Shown here one piece after another: positions 54,070-63,435 of a stretch of 64,000 bases of DNA. Within the stretch, counting starts at the first letter, position 1, and each line of letters starts with the position of its first letter. A program made the translations under genes and the position numbers. Source of the stretch: Methylobacterium gnaphalii (GTDB lineage: Bacteria > Pseudomonadota > Alphaproteobacteria > Rhizobiales > Beijerinckiaceae); the NCBI RefSeq assembly GCF_007992215.1, contig NZ_BJZV01000015.1, positions 1-64,000 of the forward strand, written 5' to 3'. The notes beneath the pieces were generated by a model that saw only the letters and a list, made by a program, of their open reading frames with translations, did no database searches and was not told the DNA's origin.

Positions 54070-55023
54070 ATGCGCAACCTCTCGCTCAAGCAGTTGCAGG
54101 CCGTCGCGGCCGTTGCCCGCCTCGGAACGATGACACGTGCGGCGCAGGAGCTGAACGTCACCTCCGCCGCGCTCTACGCCCGCATTCGCCAATTGGAGGA
54201 CGAAGCAGGCCTCCTGCTGTTCGACCGCACGCCCACCGGCCTCAAGCCGACCGATGCGGGCCGCGAGATGCTCTGGGCGATCAACAGCATCAACACGGTG
54301 CTGGAGACCTGCACCGAGCGGCTGCGCACCCTGAAGGGCGCGGGCGGCGGGCGCGTGGCGCTCGGCGTGGTCTCAACGGCGAAGTACTTCGCCCCCGCTG
54401 TAATCGCCGGGTTCATGGAATCGCATCCGCAGGTCGAGATCAGTCTGACGGTGGGTAACCGCACGAGCACAGTCGATGCGCTGCGCAACTACGAGATCGA
54501 CTTCGCGATCATGGGCCGGCCGCCGCGCGATTTCGCGATCGAGGCAGAGAAGTTCGGCCCGCACCCGCTGGTGCTGATCGCCGCGCCGGGCCATCCGCTG
54601 GCCGGCAAGACGGGCCTGACCCGCGACGACATCGCCGACCAGTCGTTCCTCGTCCGCGAGGAGGGCTCGGGCACGCGCGCCGTCTTCGAGGAGTTCATGA
54701 ACGGCGTGATGATCCGCCGGGCACGGCTCGGGATCGATGCCGGGTCGAACGAGACCCTGAAACAGGCAGTGATGGCCGGGCTCGGCATCGCGCTGCTCTC
54801 CTCGCATACGGTTGCCGCCGAACTCGCCAGCGGGCGGCTGGCGCTTCTCGACGTGCAGGGGCTGCCGATCCGGCGCGACTGGTACGTCGTGCGCCGCGCC
54901 GACAAGGTCCTCGGGCCGGCCTCCGACTCGTTCTGGCAGTATCTGGTCCAGCAGGGTGCCGGATTCCTGCCCGGGCTCGACGTGACCGCCGCGCGCACCT
55001 TGCCTGAGCAGGTCGAGTCATGA
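54070..55023 (+). CDS. cbbR: CbbR/QscR-type LysR regulator
   Basis: A 317-residue LysR regulator of the CbbR family: MRNLSLKQLQAVAAVARLGTMTRAAQELNVT, a helix-turn-helix and then an effector domain GRVALGVVSTAKYF... with DFAIMGRPP. Divergent from fbp-prk-rpe-cbbY. In M. extorquens the CbbR homologue QscR controls serine-cycle genes, so this protein may be QscR rather than a Calvin-cycle regulator; sequence identity to QscR could not be checked here. Its stop overlaps the start of the flavin reductase gene (ATGA), an unusual partner. Confidence 0.88.
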   Translation: MRNLSLKQLQAVAAVARLGTMTRAAQELNVTSAALYARIRQLEDEAGLLLFDRTPTGLKPTDAGREMLWAINSINTVLETCTERLRTLKGAGGGRVALGVVSTAKYFAPAVIAGFMESHPQVEISLTVGNRTSTVDALRNYEIDFAIMGRPPRDFAIEAEKFGPHPLVLIAAPGHPLAGKTGLTRDDIADQSFLVREEGSGTRAVFEEFMNGVMIRRARLGIDAGSNETLKQAVMAGLGIALLSSHTVAAELASGRLALLDVQGLPIRRDWYVVRRADKVLGPASDSFWQYLVQQGAGFLPGLDVTAARTLPEQVES

Positions 55024-56255
55024 GTGCGGCGGGCGTCGTCATCGTCGGCGCCGGCCAGGCCGGCCTGCAGACCGCCGTGAGCCTGCGCGAGGCGGGCTTT
55101 GCCGATCCGGTCACGGTGCTCGGCGACGAGGAGGCGCTGCCCTATCAGCGCCCTCCCCTCTCGAAGGCCTATCTCGCCGGCAAGACCGACGCGGAGGGCC
55201 TGCTGCTGCGGCCGGCCTCGTATTTTGCCGAGCACCGCATCGTGCATCAGCGGGCGCGAGCCACGCACATCGACCGGGCTGCCAGGACGCTCGGTCTCGA
55301 TGACGGCACAGCCCTGCCCTACGATCACCTCGTAATCGCGACGGGATCGCGCAACCGTGCCCTGCCGGTGCCCGGTGCCGAGCTCCCCGGCGTGTACCAG
55401 CTACGCTCGCTCGCCGACGCCGACCGGCTGCGGGAGGCAATCGAAGCCGCCACCAGGGTCGTGGTGGTGGGCGCGGGCTTTATCGGGCTTGAATTCGCCG
55501 CGGTCTGCGCCGGACGCGGTCTCGCCGTCACGGTGATCGAAGCGGCCGAGCGCGTGATGGCTCGCGCGGTCTCGATCGAGACCTCCGACGCGTTCCGGGT
55601 CGCACACGAGGCGATGGGCGTGACGTTCCGTCTCCAGGCCGGTGTGGTTGCGATCGAGAGCCATGACGGCCAGGCCGCTGCGGTCGTTCTGGCCGATGGC
55701 GAGAGCATCCCGGCCGACCTCGTCCTCGTCGGTGTGGGCGTCGTGCCCAACCAGGAACTCGCCGAGCGGGCCGGGCTGGCGGTTCGGGACGGCATCGAGA
55801 CCGACGCCTTCCTCGCAACCGGTGATCCGGCCATCTCGGCTATCGGGGACTGCGCCCGCTTCCCGACCCGGTTCGGGGCCGGGATGACGCGCGGCGACCG
55901 GGTGCGGATCGAATCCGTGCAGAACGCGATCGATCAGGGTCGCTGCCTCGCCGCTCGGCTGGCCGGACGGCCGAATGCCTACGACGCGGTGCCGTGGTTC
56001 TGGAGCGACCAGGGCCGGCACAAGCTGCAGATCGCTGGCCTTGCAGAGACGGGCGACGGCAGCGTCGTGCGCGGCAGCGGCGATGCCTTCTCGGTCTTCC
56101 GCTACCGGGATGGACGGCTCTGCGCCGTCGAGGCGATCAACCGGCCGGCCGAGCACATGGCGGCGCGCCGTATCCTCGCGCTGGGCCGTGAGCTCACACC
56201 CGAGCAGGCGGCCGAGCCGGCCTTCGACCTCAAGGCTCTGGCGACTGCCGGCTGA
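55020..56255 (+). CDS. FAD-dependent ferredoxin/rhodocoxin reductase-type oxidoreductase
   Basis: A 411-residue two-dinucleotide-domain flavoprotein. FAD motif VVIVGAGQAGLQTA at the N-terminus, NAD motif VVVVGAGFIGLEFAAV near residues 145-160, and the second FAD block SAIGDCARF. It belongs with reductases that feed [2Fe-2S] ferredoxins for oxygenases, but no ferredoxin or oxygenase lies nearby. Coupled by ATGA to the regulator gene, so it may report or adjust the redox state seen by it. Confidence 0.88.
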   Translation: MSAAGVVIVGAGQAGLQTAVSLREAGFADPVTVLGDEEALPYQRPPLSKAYLAGKTDAEGLLLRPASYFAEHRIVHQRARATHIDRAARTLGLDDGTALPYDHLVIATGSRNRALPVPGAELPGVYQLRSLADADRLREAIEAATRVVVVGAGFIGLEFAAVCAGRGLAVTVIEAAERVMARAVSIETSDAFRVAHEAMGVTFRLQAGVVAIESHDGQAAAVVLADGESIPADLVLVGVGVVPNQELAERAGLAVRDGIETDAFLATGDPAISAIGDCARFPTRFGAGMTRGDRVRIESVQNAIDQGRCLAARLAGRPNAYDAVPWFWSDQGRHKLQIAGLAETGDGSVVRGSGDAFSVFRYRDGRLCAVEAINRPAEHMAARRILALGRELTPEQAAEPAFDLKALATAG

Positions 56256-56261
56256 ATCGCG

Positions 56262-56609
56262 TCAGCGGTCGTTCTCGGTGGTCAGGCTGTCGAGCCGCGT
56301 GCCCTCGTCGGCGCCACTCTGACCGAGCCGCACGCCGGCCGATCCGTCATTGGTGAAGATCACGCCGGCCCGCACGAGCGCGCTGCGCAGCGCCTCGATC
56401 TGCCCGGAGGGCGTATCGCCCATCCCCTTCTCGAAACTGCGCACCAGTGCCTCGTCGAGCCCAACCTTGGCCGCGAGATCGCCCGTCGACCAGTTGATCA
56501 TCGCGCGGGCGGCACGGCATTGCGCCGGCGTCATCGTGCTGGGCAAGCGGCCACTTGCCTCCCCCTCATCCGATCCGGACACACGCGCCCTCCCTGTCGA
56601 TCCCTGCAT
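56262..56609 (-). CDS. Small HTH regulator (Xre-like)
   Basis: A 115-residue protein with an N-terminal disordered part and a helix-turn-helix-like region PAQCRAARAMINWSTGDLAAKVGLDEALVRSFEKG, then a short C-terminal beta segment GVIFTNDGSAGVRLG. The form resembles Xre-type small regulators common in Rhizobiales. GTG at 56618 is an alternative start. Convergent with the flavoprotein gene, 6 bp apart. Confidence 0.7.
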   Translation of the reverse strand: MQGSTGRARVSGSDEGEASGRLPSTMTPAQCRAARAMINWSTGDLAAKVGLDEALVRSFEKGMGDTPSGQIEALRSALVRAGVIFTNDGSAGVRLGQSGADEGTRLDSLTTENDR

Positions 56610-56819
56610 TGTCCCCACGCCGGCAACCGGCCCGAGAGCCTCGACAACACGACGAGGCCCAAGATCGTTGCAAAGGCGCGGCCGCCCACGGGAAACCGGT
56701 GCCCTCGACCATATTTGCGCTCGATTCCTATTGGATGCGCGATCCGCTACGTGCCTCGGAAAGGTACGAGATCAACTTTCCATCGACGCCGCAGCGCTGC
56801 GAACCAAGGGGGCTTTACC

Positions 56820-57308
56820 ATGAAGAAGATTCTAGCCGTCGCGCTGACGGGCGCAATCCTGGCTGCCGCGCCAGCCTACGCGCAGATGGGCGGTGGCGGC
56901 GTGCGCAATCTCGGCCAGGGCCAGCAGCCGGAGAAGAAGCCGCAATACGTCCCCGGCGCCAAACCGCAGGAGAAGATGTTCCCGCTCGGCACGACCTGGA
57001 CCGCCGTGAGCCTGAACGGCAAGGCGTTCGGCGGGAACGACCGGCCGAGCTTTATCATCGACACCCAGTACCGCGCCCGTGGCTATGGCGGCTGCAACAC
57101 CTTCGCAGCGACGGCCTTTCCGCTGAAGGATCAGCACTTGGCTGTCGGGCCACTCGCGATCACCAAGAAGTCCTGTGACAAGGCACTGGCCGCCAGCGAG
57201 ACCGCCTTTCTCACGGCTCTGCGCACCTCGGGTGCCTGGGACATCGTGGGCTCCCAACTCGTGATCAAGAGCCAGAACGGCGAACTGCGGTTCGACCGCT
57301 CGCTCTGA
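56820..57308 (+). CDS. META domain exported protein
   Basis: A 162-residue exported protein with a signal peptide (KKILAVALTGAILAAAPAYA) and a META domain: LGTTWTAVSLNGKAF, then RARGYGGCNTFAATAF, LAVGPLAITKKSC and FLTALRTSGAWDIVGSQLVI. META/HslJ-type domains are linked to envelope stress and heat or novobiocin resistance. A Gln/Pro-rich linker (about residues 30-50) precedes the domain. Stands alone. Confidence 0.85.
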   Translation: MKKILAVALTGAILAAAPAYAQMGGGGVRNLGQGQQPEKKPQYVPGAKPQEKMFPLGTTWTAVSLNGKAFGGNDRPSFIIDTQYRARGYGGCNTFAATAFPLKDQHLAVGPLAITKKSCDKALAASETAFLTALRTSGAWDIVGSQLVIKSQNGELRFDRSL

Positions 57309-57349
57309 CGGGCGGCTACGAACGCGGCGTTCATCCTTTCTTGACGACG

Positions 57350-57371
57350 ATCCGCGGCAGTCGCCGCGGAT
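57350..57371 (+). terminator. Hairpin after the META gene
   Basis: A perfect 8-bp stem atccgcgg / ccgcggat with a 6-base loop, 41 bases after the META stop. It lacks a clear T-run, so terminator strength is doubtful. Confidence 0.4.
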
Positions 57372-57453
57372 TCACCCCTTGCTCAACCTGATCCGGGCAT
57401 CCTGCCCCTCGATACCTCGCTCAGCGTTCGAGGGTCGCAGGGAGTTCAGGACG

Positions 57454-57627
57454 GATGAAGCTCGTGCTGGCCGATCGGCAATTCCGGCCTCGCTCCAAGG
57501 CGCGTACGATCACCACTCGCTACACAGCGATGGCGAGCTACGACCACAACGCCACTCTGCTGGCCTTCGGCACGCTCGTCTGTGCCGGTCTCCTGCTCTC
57601 GTTCTGCGCGGTCGGTCTGTGCGGGTG
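57454..57627 (+). CDS. Tiny predicted membrane protein
   Basis: A 57-residue reading frame ending in one hydrophobic helix (ATLLAFGTLVCAGLLLSFCAVG). An internal ATG at 57529 would give a 32-residue single-helix protein (MASYDHNATLLAF...). The N-terminal part before it is basic and could be untranslated. No family recognised; existence as a gene is uncertain but the helix is clear. Confidence 0.4.
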
Positions 57628-57920
57628 ATGCATCCGGGCGTGCCTCCACCTATTCGGACGCCCTAGGTACCTGTGAAATCTACGCAGCCGTAGAATAAAT
57701 TTCCCGCCCGACACTAAAAATCAGCGAGATTCCTCTCCGCTACTGCGGATCCTGAGACGATCAAGAAAAGAATTGCTGCATCAAGGCTTAGGTCGATTGC
57801 TCCGGCCGACGCGACGCGATATCCGATCGCTCCGAGAAGCCCGGTCGACCAGCTGTCGACTCATCGTCATCCGGCCGGCGCTTCCATCGCAATTGCCTTG
57901 GATGACCAGGAGACCCCGTG

Positions 57921-58898
<978 letters not shown>

Positions 58899-58912
58899 CC
58901 TCCGCGAGACAG

Positions 58913-58945
58913 GCCAGTCCGACGCAAAGCATGCGCCGGACTGGC
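58913..58945 (+). terminator. Hairpin downstream of cysK
   Basis: A perfect 9-bp stem gccagtccg / cggactggc with an inner cgc / gcg pair, 15 bases past the stop. No T-run follows, so a rho-dependent or stabilising role is possible. Confidence 0.45.
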
Positions 58946-59020
58946 GCGCCGCTTGACCGACGCGTCAGGCAACATCTGCCATCGCCGTCTGTTGTCCTAC
59001 CGACAGCAGTGAGGACGATG

Positions 59021-59374
59021 ATGAGCGAACACGACCGCAGCCGGCCGTCGATCAAGACGTTCGATGGCCAGGCCGACCGGAACGGCCAGAACCTCGGGGC
59101 TGAGTCTCCCCTCGACGTCGGCATCCCCTCGCGGACCCAGGCAGACCTGAAGAGCGAGCCGAATGGCGAGGCGGAAGCTGCCCGCATCGCGTCTGGACAG
59201 CCGCGTCAGGATGCCAGTGATCAGACGGCGGCCGAGACCCCTTCCGAGAATCTGCGCCGCATCAGCGATCCCTCGACGGCCTCGGCCGCCGGCGAAGGGT
59301 CGGGCCTGAAGTCCAGGGAGGGGCAGGAAGCGATCAACCGCGCCACCGCTGCCCTCGGCGAGGAGGGACAGTGA
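59021..59374 (+). CDS. Small disordered hydrophilic protein, first of three
   Basis: A 117-residue protein with no hydrophobic core, rich in Gln, Asn, Asp, Ser, Gly and Glu, with one mildly helical part (ENLRRISDPSTAS). Probably intrinsically disordered, the composition seen in desiccation- or stress-related hydrophilins, but this is inference. It begins the operon 59021-59843 (gagg 6 bases before the ATG). No family recognised. Confidence 0.55.
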   Translation: MSEHDRSRPSIKTFDGQADRNGQNLGAESPLDVGIPSRTQADLKSEPNGEAEAARIASGQPRQDASDQTAAETPSENLRRISDPSTASAAGEGSGLKSREGQEAINRATAALGEEGQ

Positions 59375-59670
59375 TGGCCGAGCGCACCACGCCCACCGAA
59401 ACAGTTACCCGCAAGCCCGACGATGATGTCGGCAAGCCGGGATCGAATGCCGCCAATGGTGGTCGCCAGACGCCGCAGCAGGCCGCGATCACAGGCATCG
59501 GCGGAGAAGGCCGCTCCGATGCGAGTCGCAGCCAGGACATGGGTCGCGGGGGCTCCGAGGCTCCCGCACCGGTCGGCGGATCGTCCGGTGGTCACTCGGA
59601 TCAAAGGTCGGCCGACGGCTCCGGGAAAGTCGCGGCCGGGCACTACAAGGTCGAGAAGGAGCGCGAATGA
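59374..59670 (+). CDS. Small disordered hydrophilic protein, second of three
   Basis: A 98-residue protein of the same kind as its neighbour: many Gly, Ser, Thr, Gln and Asp, two runs rich in Gly/Ser (VGGSSGGHSDQRSADGSG) and a basic end (HYKVEKERE). Its ATG overlaps the previous stop by one base (tgatg), so it is coupled. No family recognised. Confidence 0.55.
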   Translation: MAERTTPTETVTRKPDDDVGKPGSNAANGGRQTPQQAAITGIGGEGRSDASRSQDMGRGGSEAPAPVGGSSGGHSDQRSADGSGKVAAGHYKVEKERE

Positions 59671-59843
59671 CGGGCTCACCGCGAAAAGACGGCAATGGCG
59701 ATCAGTCTCGCGAGCCCAAGCCGGACGACCGCAAGAACGTGAGCCCCGACGCGGTCAAGGATCCGAACGAGAAGACCGAGGGGCATCCGGGTCTGCCGGC
59801 AGGCTCCAAGGGTGGCGATGACGCCGATCCGGGCGCGGGTTAG
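59667..59843 (+). CDS. Small disordered hydrophilic protein, third of three
   Basis: A 58-residue protein (MTGSPRKDGNGDQ...) rich in Asp, Gly, Lys and Pro, with no hydrophobic segment. Starts at 59667 overlapping the previous stop (ATGA) and ends convergently on pleD, the two stops overlapping by two bases (59841-59842). The three genes together form a coupled operon of low-complexity polar proteins. Confidence 0.55.
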   Translation: MTGSPRKDGNGDQSREPKPDDRKNVSPDAVKDPNEKTEGHPGLPAGSKGGDDADPGAG

Positions 59844-61213
59844 GCGGCTTCCGCCACCACGCGGTTCCGGCCATCGGCCTTGGCACGGTAGAGGGCGTCG
59901 TCCGAGCGCTTGAGCATGTCCGACGCGCTGGTGTCGCCCGCGTGCCGGATTGCGACGCCCACCGACACGGTGACGGCGATCGCCCTCGCCCCGCGCTGGA
60001 TCGGGAACGGAGCCGCTTCCACGCGCTGGCGGATGCGCTCGCCCGCGGCCTGCGCATCGGCGAGCGTCGCGCCCGGCATGACGATCACGACTTCCTCGCC
60101 GCCGAAGCGGGCGACGATGTCGATGCCGCGCGTATGCTGGCGGACGCGGTCGGCAAAGGCCTTCAGGACTTCGTCGCCGGCCTCGTGGCCATAGGTGTCG
60201 TTGATCGACTTGAAGCGGTCGATGTCGAGGATGAGGCAGGCGAGGCCGTGCTCTTCATCCGTCGCCGCTCCGAAGAGCGGACCGAGTTGCCGGTCGAGGT
60301 AGCGCCGGTTGTGAAGACCGGTCAGCTCGTCGGTCACCGCCAGCTCGATCGAGGCCTGCACGGCGCCGCGCAGGGTGTGCGAGAAGCGACCGCGGCGGAC
60401 CTGTGTCCGCACCCGCGCGATCAGCTCGTTCCGGTCGACAGGCCGGAGCAGGTAGTCGTGCACCCCGAAATCGAGCCCGCGGGTGAGCCGCGCCATGCCA
60501 TGCGTCTCGCCGATCATGATCAGCGCCATGTCACGCGTGCGATCGAGGGAGCGCAGCTGACTGCACAGGCGCAGACCGTCGACGCCGTCGAGATCGATGC
60601 TGATCAGCGCCACGTCGAAGCCACCCTCGGTAGCGGTCATCAGCGCGCGTTGCGGATCGCTCTCGATGGTCACGGTGTGGTGTTGCGAAAGAGCGGTGGC
60701 CATGCGGTCGGCCGCGCTCGGGCGGTCCTCGACGAGCAGGATGCGGGCCCCCTGACCGGTGTCAGCGGCCGCGAGCGTAAAGGGATCGCCGATGCCGAGG
60801 GCGCACGAGGCCATCGCGCGGCTGCGGAGCTCGTCCTGCACCGCCTTGAGCCGCAGCAGGCTGCGCACTCGCGTGAACAGGGCAGTGTCATCGATGGGTT
60901 TGGTGAGGAAGTCGTCGGCTCCGGCATCGAGGCCGCGCAGGCGATCGGACGGCTCGTCGAGTGCCGTGACGATCACGACGGGAAGGTGCGCCGTCGCCGG
61001 GTTGGTCTTGAGCCGCCGGCAGACCTCGAACCCGTCCATGCCCGGCATCATCACGTCGAGCAGCACGATGTCGCACAAGCCCTTCTCGCAGATCGCGAGG
61101 GCTTGGGGTCCGTTCATCGCCGCGACCACGTCGAAATACTCCATCGAGAGCTTCGTCTCGAGGAGCTTCAGGTTTGGCAGCAGGTCATCGACGATCAGGA
61201 CACGGGCGGACAT
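59840..61213 (-). CDS. pleD: PleD-type response regulator with diguanylate cyclase domain
   Basis: Makes cyclic di-GMP under control of phosphorylation; PleD drives the swarmer-to-stalked type transition in Caulobacter. The 457-residue protein has two receivers and a GGDEF domain. REC1 is intact (VLIVDD, Asp53 in VLLDVMMPGMDG). REC2 has a Ser where the phosphoacceptor should be (VALISIDLDGVDG), so it is an adaptor as in PleD. The active site reads FGGEEVVIV (371-374), and an intact allosteric I-site RGID is 5 residues upstream. Downstream of divK on the same strand. Confidence 0.93.
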   Translation of the reverse strand: MSARVLIVDDLLPNLKLLETKLSMEYFDVVAAMNGPQALAICEKGLCDIVLLDVMMPGMDGFEVCRRLKTNPATAHLPVVIVTALDEPSDRLRGLDAGADDFLTKPIDDTALFTRVRSLLRLKAVQDELRSRAMASCALGIGDPFTLAAADTGQGARILLVEDRPSAADRMATALSQHHTVTIESDPQRALMTATEGGFDVALISIDLDGVDGLRLCSQLRSLDRTRDMALIMIGETHGMARLTRGLDFGVHDYLLRPVDRNELIARVRTQVRRGRFSHTLRGAVQASIELAVTDELTGLHNRRYLDRQLGPLFGAATDEEHGLACLILDIDRFKSINDTYGHEAGDEVLKAFADRVRQHTRGIDIVARFGGEEVVIVMPGATLADAQAAGERIRQRVEAAPFPIQRGARAIAVTVSVGVAIRHAGDTSASDMLKRSDDALYRAKADGRNRVVAEAA

Positions 61214-61254
61214 TCGGTCTCCTACAGCCTCCTTTCCGACAGGCCCCGACAGGG

Positions 61255-61629
61255 TCAGTCGCCCTCGCCGAGATATTTGCGTACGGTGGCAATGAACTTC
61301 GCCACCGAGATCGGCTTCGACAGGTAGGCCTCGCAGCCGCCCTCCCGGATGCGCTCCTCGTCACCCTTCATGGCGAAGGCCGTGATGGCGATCACGGGGA
61401 TGTGGCGAAGTTCCTCGTCGTCCTTCAGCCATTTGGTCACTTCAAGCCCCGAGACTTCAGGGAGCTGAATGTCCATCAGGATCAGGTCAGGCACGTGTTT
61501 GCGGGCGAGTTCGATCGCCTCGATGCCGTTCGAGGTTTTCAGGGTTGCGTAACCATGAGCTTCCAGAAGATCGTTGAAGAGCTTCATGTTCAGCTCGTTG
61601 TCTTCAACGATGAGAACCGTTTTCGTCAT
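61255..61629 (-). CDS. divK: Single-domain response regulator DivK
   Basis: A 124-residue receiver that controls cell-cycle kinases. [24 protein letters not shown], the phosphoacceptor in [26 protein letters not shown] and [17 protein letters not shown] match DivK closely. The ATG at 61629 gives the usual length. The pleD-divK pairing is the standard alphaproteobacterial order, here with 41 bp between. Confidence 0.95.
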   Translation of the reverse strand: MTKTVLIVEDNELNMKLFNDLLEAHGYATLKTSNGIEAIELARKHVPDLILMDIQLPEVSGLEVTKWLKDDEELRHIPVIAITAFAMKGDEERIREGGCEAYLSKPISVAKFIATVRKYLGEGD

Positions 61630-61706
61630 GGCCCCTAAATCTCCGGGCTCCCGCGAGCTCGCCATCGTCGCCTTATGTTCTTTTTCCTCTTAAGTGATAC
61701 TCCTTG

Positions 61707-62003
61707 ATGAAACGCAAACTTGATCATGTAGATCAGGGGTCCGAGGCGCTTGCGCTCGACGTCCTGGTCTGGCTCGCTGGCGACGAGGAGCGCCTGTTCC
61801 CGTTTCTGCAGGCGAGTGGGCTGAACCCGGGAACGGTGCGCGAGAGCGCGGGCGATCCGGCCTTTCTCGGTGCCGTGCTCGATCACGTCATGGGCGACGA
61901 GGCCAGCCTGATCGCTTGTGCCGACGCGATCGGTGTGAAGCCCGAGAAGATCGCGACGGCCTGGCGGCGGATGCAGCCGCCGGATTTCGATCACGACCTC
62001 TGA
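61707..62003 (+). CDS. DUF3572 protein
   Basis: A 98-residue DUF3572 protein, frequently found next to divK-pleD. It has an all-helical, acidic sequence (ALALDVLVWLAGDEERLFPFLQASGL) without membrane segments. ATG at 61707 is preferred over the TTG just before it. Divergent from divK and convergent with ruvA. A cell-cycle link is inferred from neighbourhood only. Confidence 0.8.
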   Translation: MKRKLDHVDQGSEALALDVLVWLAGDEERLFPFLQASGLNPGTVRESAGDPAFLGAVLDHVMGDEASLIACADAIGVKPEKIATAWRRMQPPDFDHDL

Positions 62004-62013
62004 GCCATCGGCC

Positions 62014-62631
62014 TTATTTGGCGAGTTCGCGCAGTCCGAGGCGGATCAAGACCTTCGCCTCGGCGCCCTCGGGAGCGCCCTTCAACACGGTGGCGATGGC
62101 CGCCGAGGCCTGGACCTGCGGATAGCCGAGATTGACCAGTGCCGAGATCGCGTCCGCGACGGGCGGAGGCGCGGTCCGATCCTCGACCGCGCCGGTCAGC
62201 GCGATCAGGGCGGGATCGGCTGGGGAGAAGGCCGGCGCCTTGTCCTTCAGTTCGGCCGCGAGCCGGGCCGCGAGCCGCGGTCCGACGCCGGGTGCGCGGG
62301 CGATGGCGCCCTTGTCGCCGGTCGCAAGTGCCGTGGCGAGGGCACCCGGCTCCAGCACCGACAGGACCGCGAGGGCGACCTTCGAGCCGACGCCCTGCAC
62401 CGTCTGCAGCAGGCGGAACCACTCGCGCTCGGCATCCGAGCGGAAGCCGTAGAGGCGGATCATGTCCTCGCGCACATGCGTGTCGATGGCGAGCTCGGCT
62501 GCTTCGCCGGGCTTCGGCAGGCGCTGCAGCGTGCGCGCCGAACAATGCACGACGTAGCCGACGCCCTGCACGTCGAGGATGACGAAATCCTCACCGTAGG
62601 AATCCACGATGCCCTTGAGCTTGCCGATCAT
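62014..62631 (-). CDS. ruvA: Holliday junction helicase subunit RuvA
   Basis: Binds four-way DNA junctions and loads RuvB. The 205-residue protein has [26 protein letters not shown], domain II helix-hairpin-helix segments [18 protein letters not shown] and [19 protein letters not shown], and a C-terminal UBA-like RuvB-binding end [23 protein letters not shown] at 62631 (GTG before it is an alternative). It reads away from ruvC, with yceI between. Confidence 0.94.
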   Translation of the reverse strand: MIGKLKGIVDSYGEDFVILDVQGVGYVVHCSARTLQRLPKPGEAAELAIDTHVREDMIRLYGFRSDAEREWFRLLQTVQGVGSKVALAVLSVLEPGALATALATGDKGAIARAPGVGPRLAARLAAELKDKAPAFSPADPALIALTGAVEDRTAPPPVADAISALVNLGYPQVQASAAIATVLKGAPEGAEAKVLIRLGLRELAK

Positions 62632-62732
62632 CACGATTCCCTACGGTGGGCGAGCCGGGCCTTGGTTCCAGCGCCCGCCTGCCATATCCGATAGCTCGAC
62701 CGCCCCCACAAGGTGAGCGCAGAAGACCACCG

Positions 62733-63356
62733 ATGAAGCCGTTAGCCGCCCTCGCTCTCTTGGCGCTGATCGTCGCCCTGCCCTTAGACGCGTGGGCGCA
62801 GGCCGAGGCCGCGGGACCGAGCACCGATCCGACGCAGGTCAGGCCCGGCCGGTACCGGCTCGACCCCGCGCATGGCAAGATCACGTGGTCGCTCAACCAT
62901 CTTGGCTACTCGACCTATTACGGCCAGATCACCGACGTCGCGGCCGAGGCCACCCTCGACCCGCGCGAGCCCGCCAAGAGCCGGCTGTCGGTCACCATCA
63001 ACACGGCAAGCGTCAACGGCCTCAACGAGCGGCTCAACGAGCACCTGAGGTCGCCGGACTTCTTCGACGTCGAGAAATTTCCCCAGGCCAGCTACGTCAG
63101 CACCTCCATCGAGCGCACGAGTCCCACCACGGCCCGCGTCAACGGTGAGCTGACGATCAAGGGCATCACGCGAGTGGTGTCGTTCGATGCAACCTTCAAC
63201 CAGGCCGGCATCAATCCGGTGGACAAGGCCTACACCGTCGGCTTCGACGGCCGCGCCGTGATCCGCCGCTCCGATTTCGGCATCAGCGCCTTCCTCCCGG
63301 TCCTCGGAGACGAGGTGCAGCTGCGGCTCGAGGGCGAGTTCAAGGCAGCTCCGTAA
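62733..63356 (+). CDS. YceI family exported protein
   Basis: A periplasmic lipid-binding protein of 207 residues with a signal peptide ([21 protein letters not shown]) and the YceI beta-barrel: [52 protein letters not shown], and [15 protein letters not shown]. YceI proteins carry isoprenoid quinone-like lipids in other bacteria. It interrupts the ruvC-ruvA block, which is unusual. Confidence 0.9.
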   Translation: MKPLAALALLALIVALPLDAWAQAEAAGPSTDPTQVRPGRYRLDPAHGKITWSLNHLGYSTYYGQITDVAAEATLDPREPAKSRLSVTINTASVNGLNERLNEHLRSPDFFDVEKFPQASYVSTSIERTSPTTARVNGELTIKGITRVVSFDATFNQAGINPVDKAYTVGFDGRAVIRRSDFGISAFLPVLGDEVQLRLEGEFKAAP

Positions 63357-63435
63357 CGCTGCGTTTGCCGAGGGCAGGCGTTCACGGTATGTGCCAAGGG
63401 GCAGGCGGCCAAGCACCGGCCGCGCCGGAGGCATC

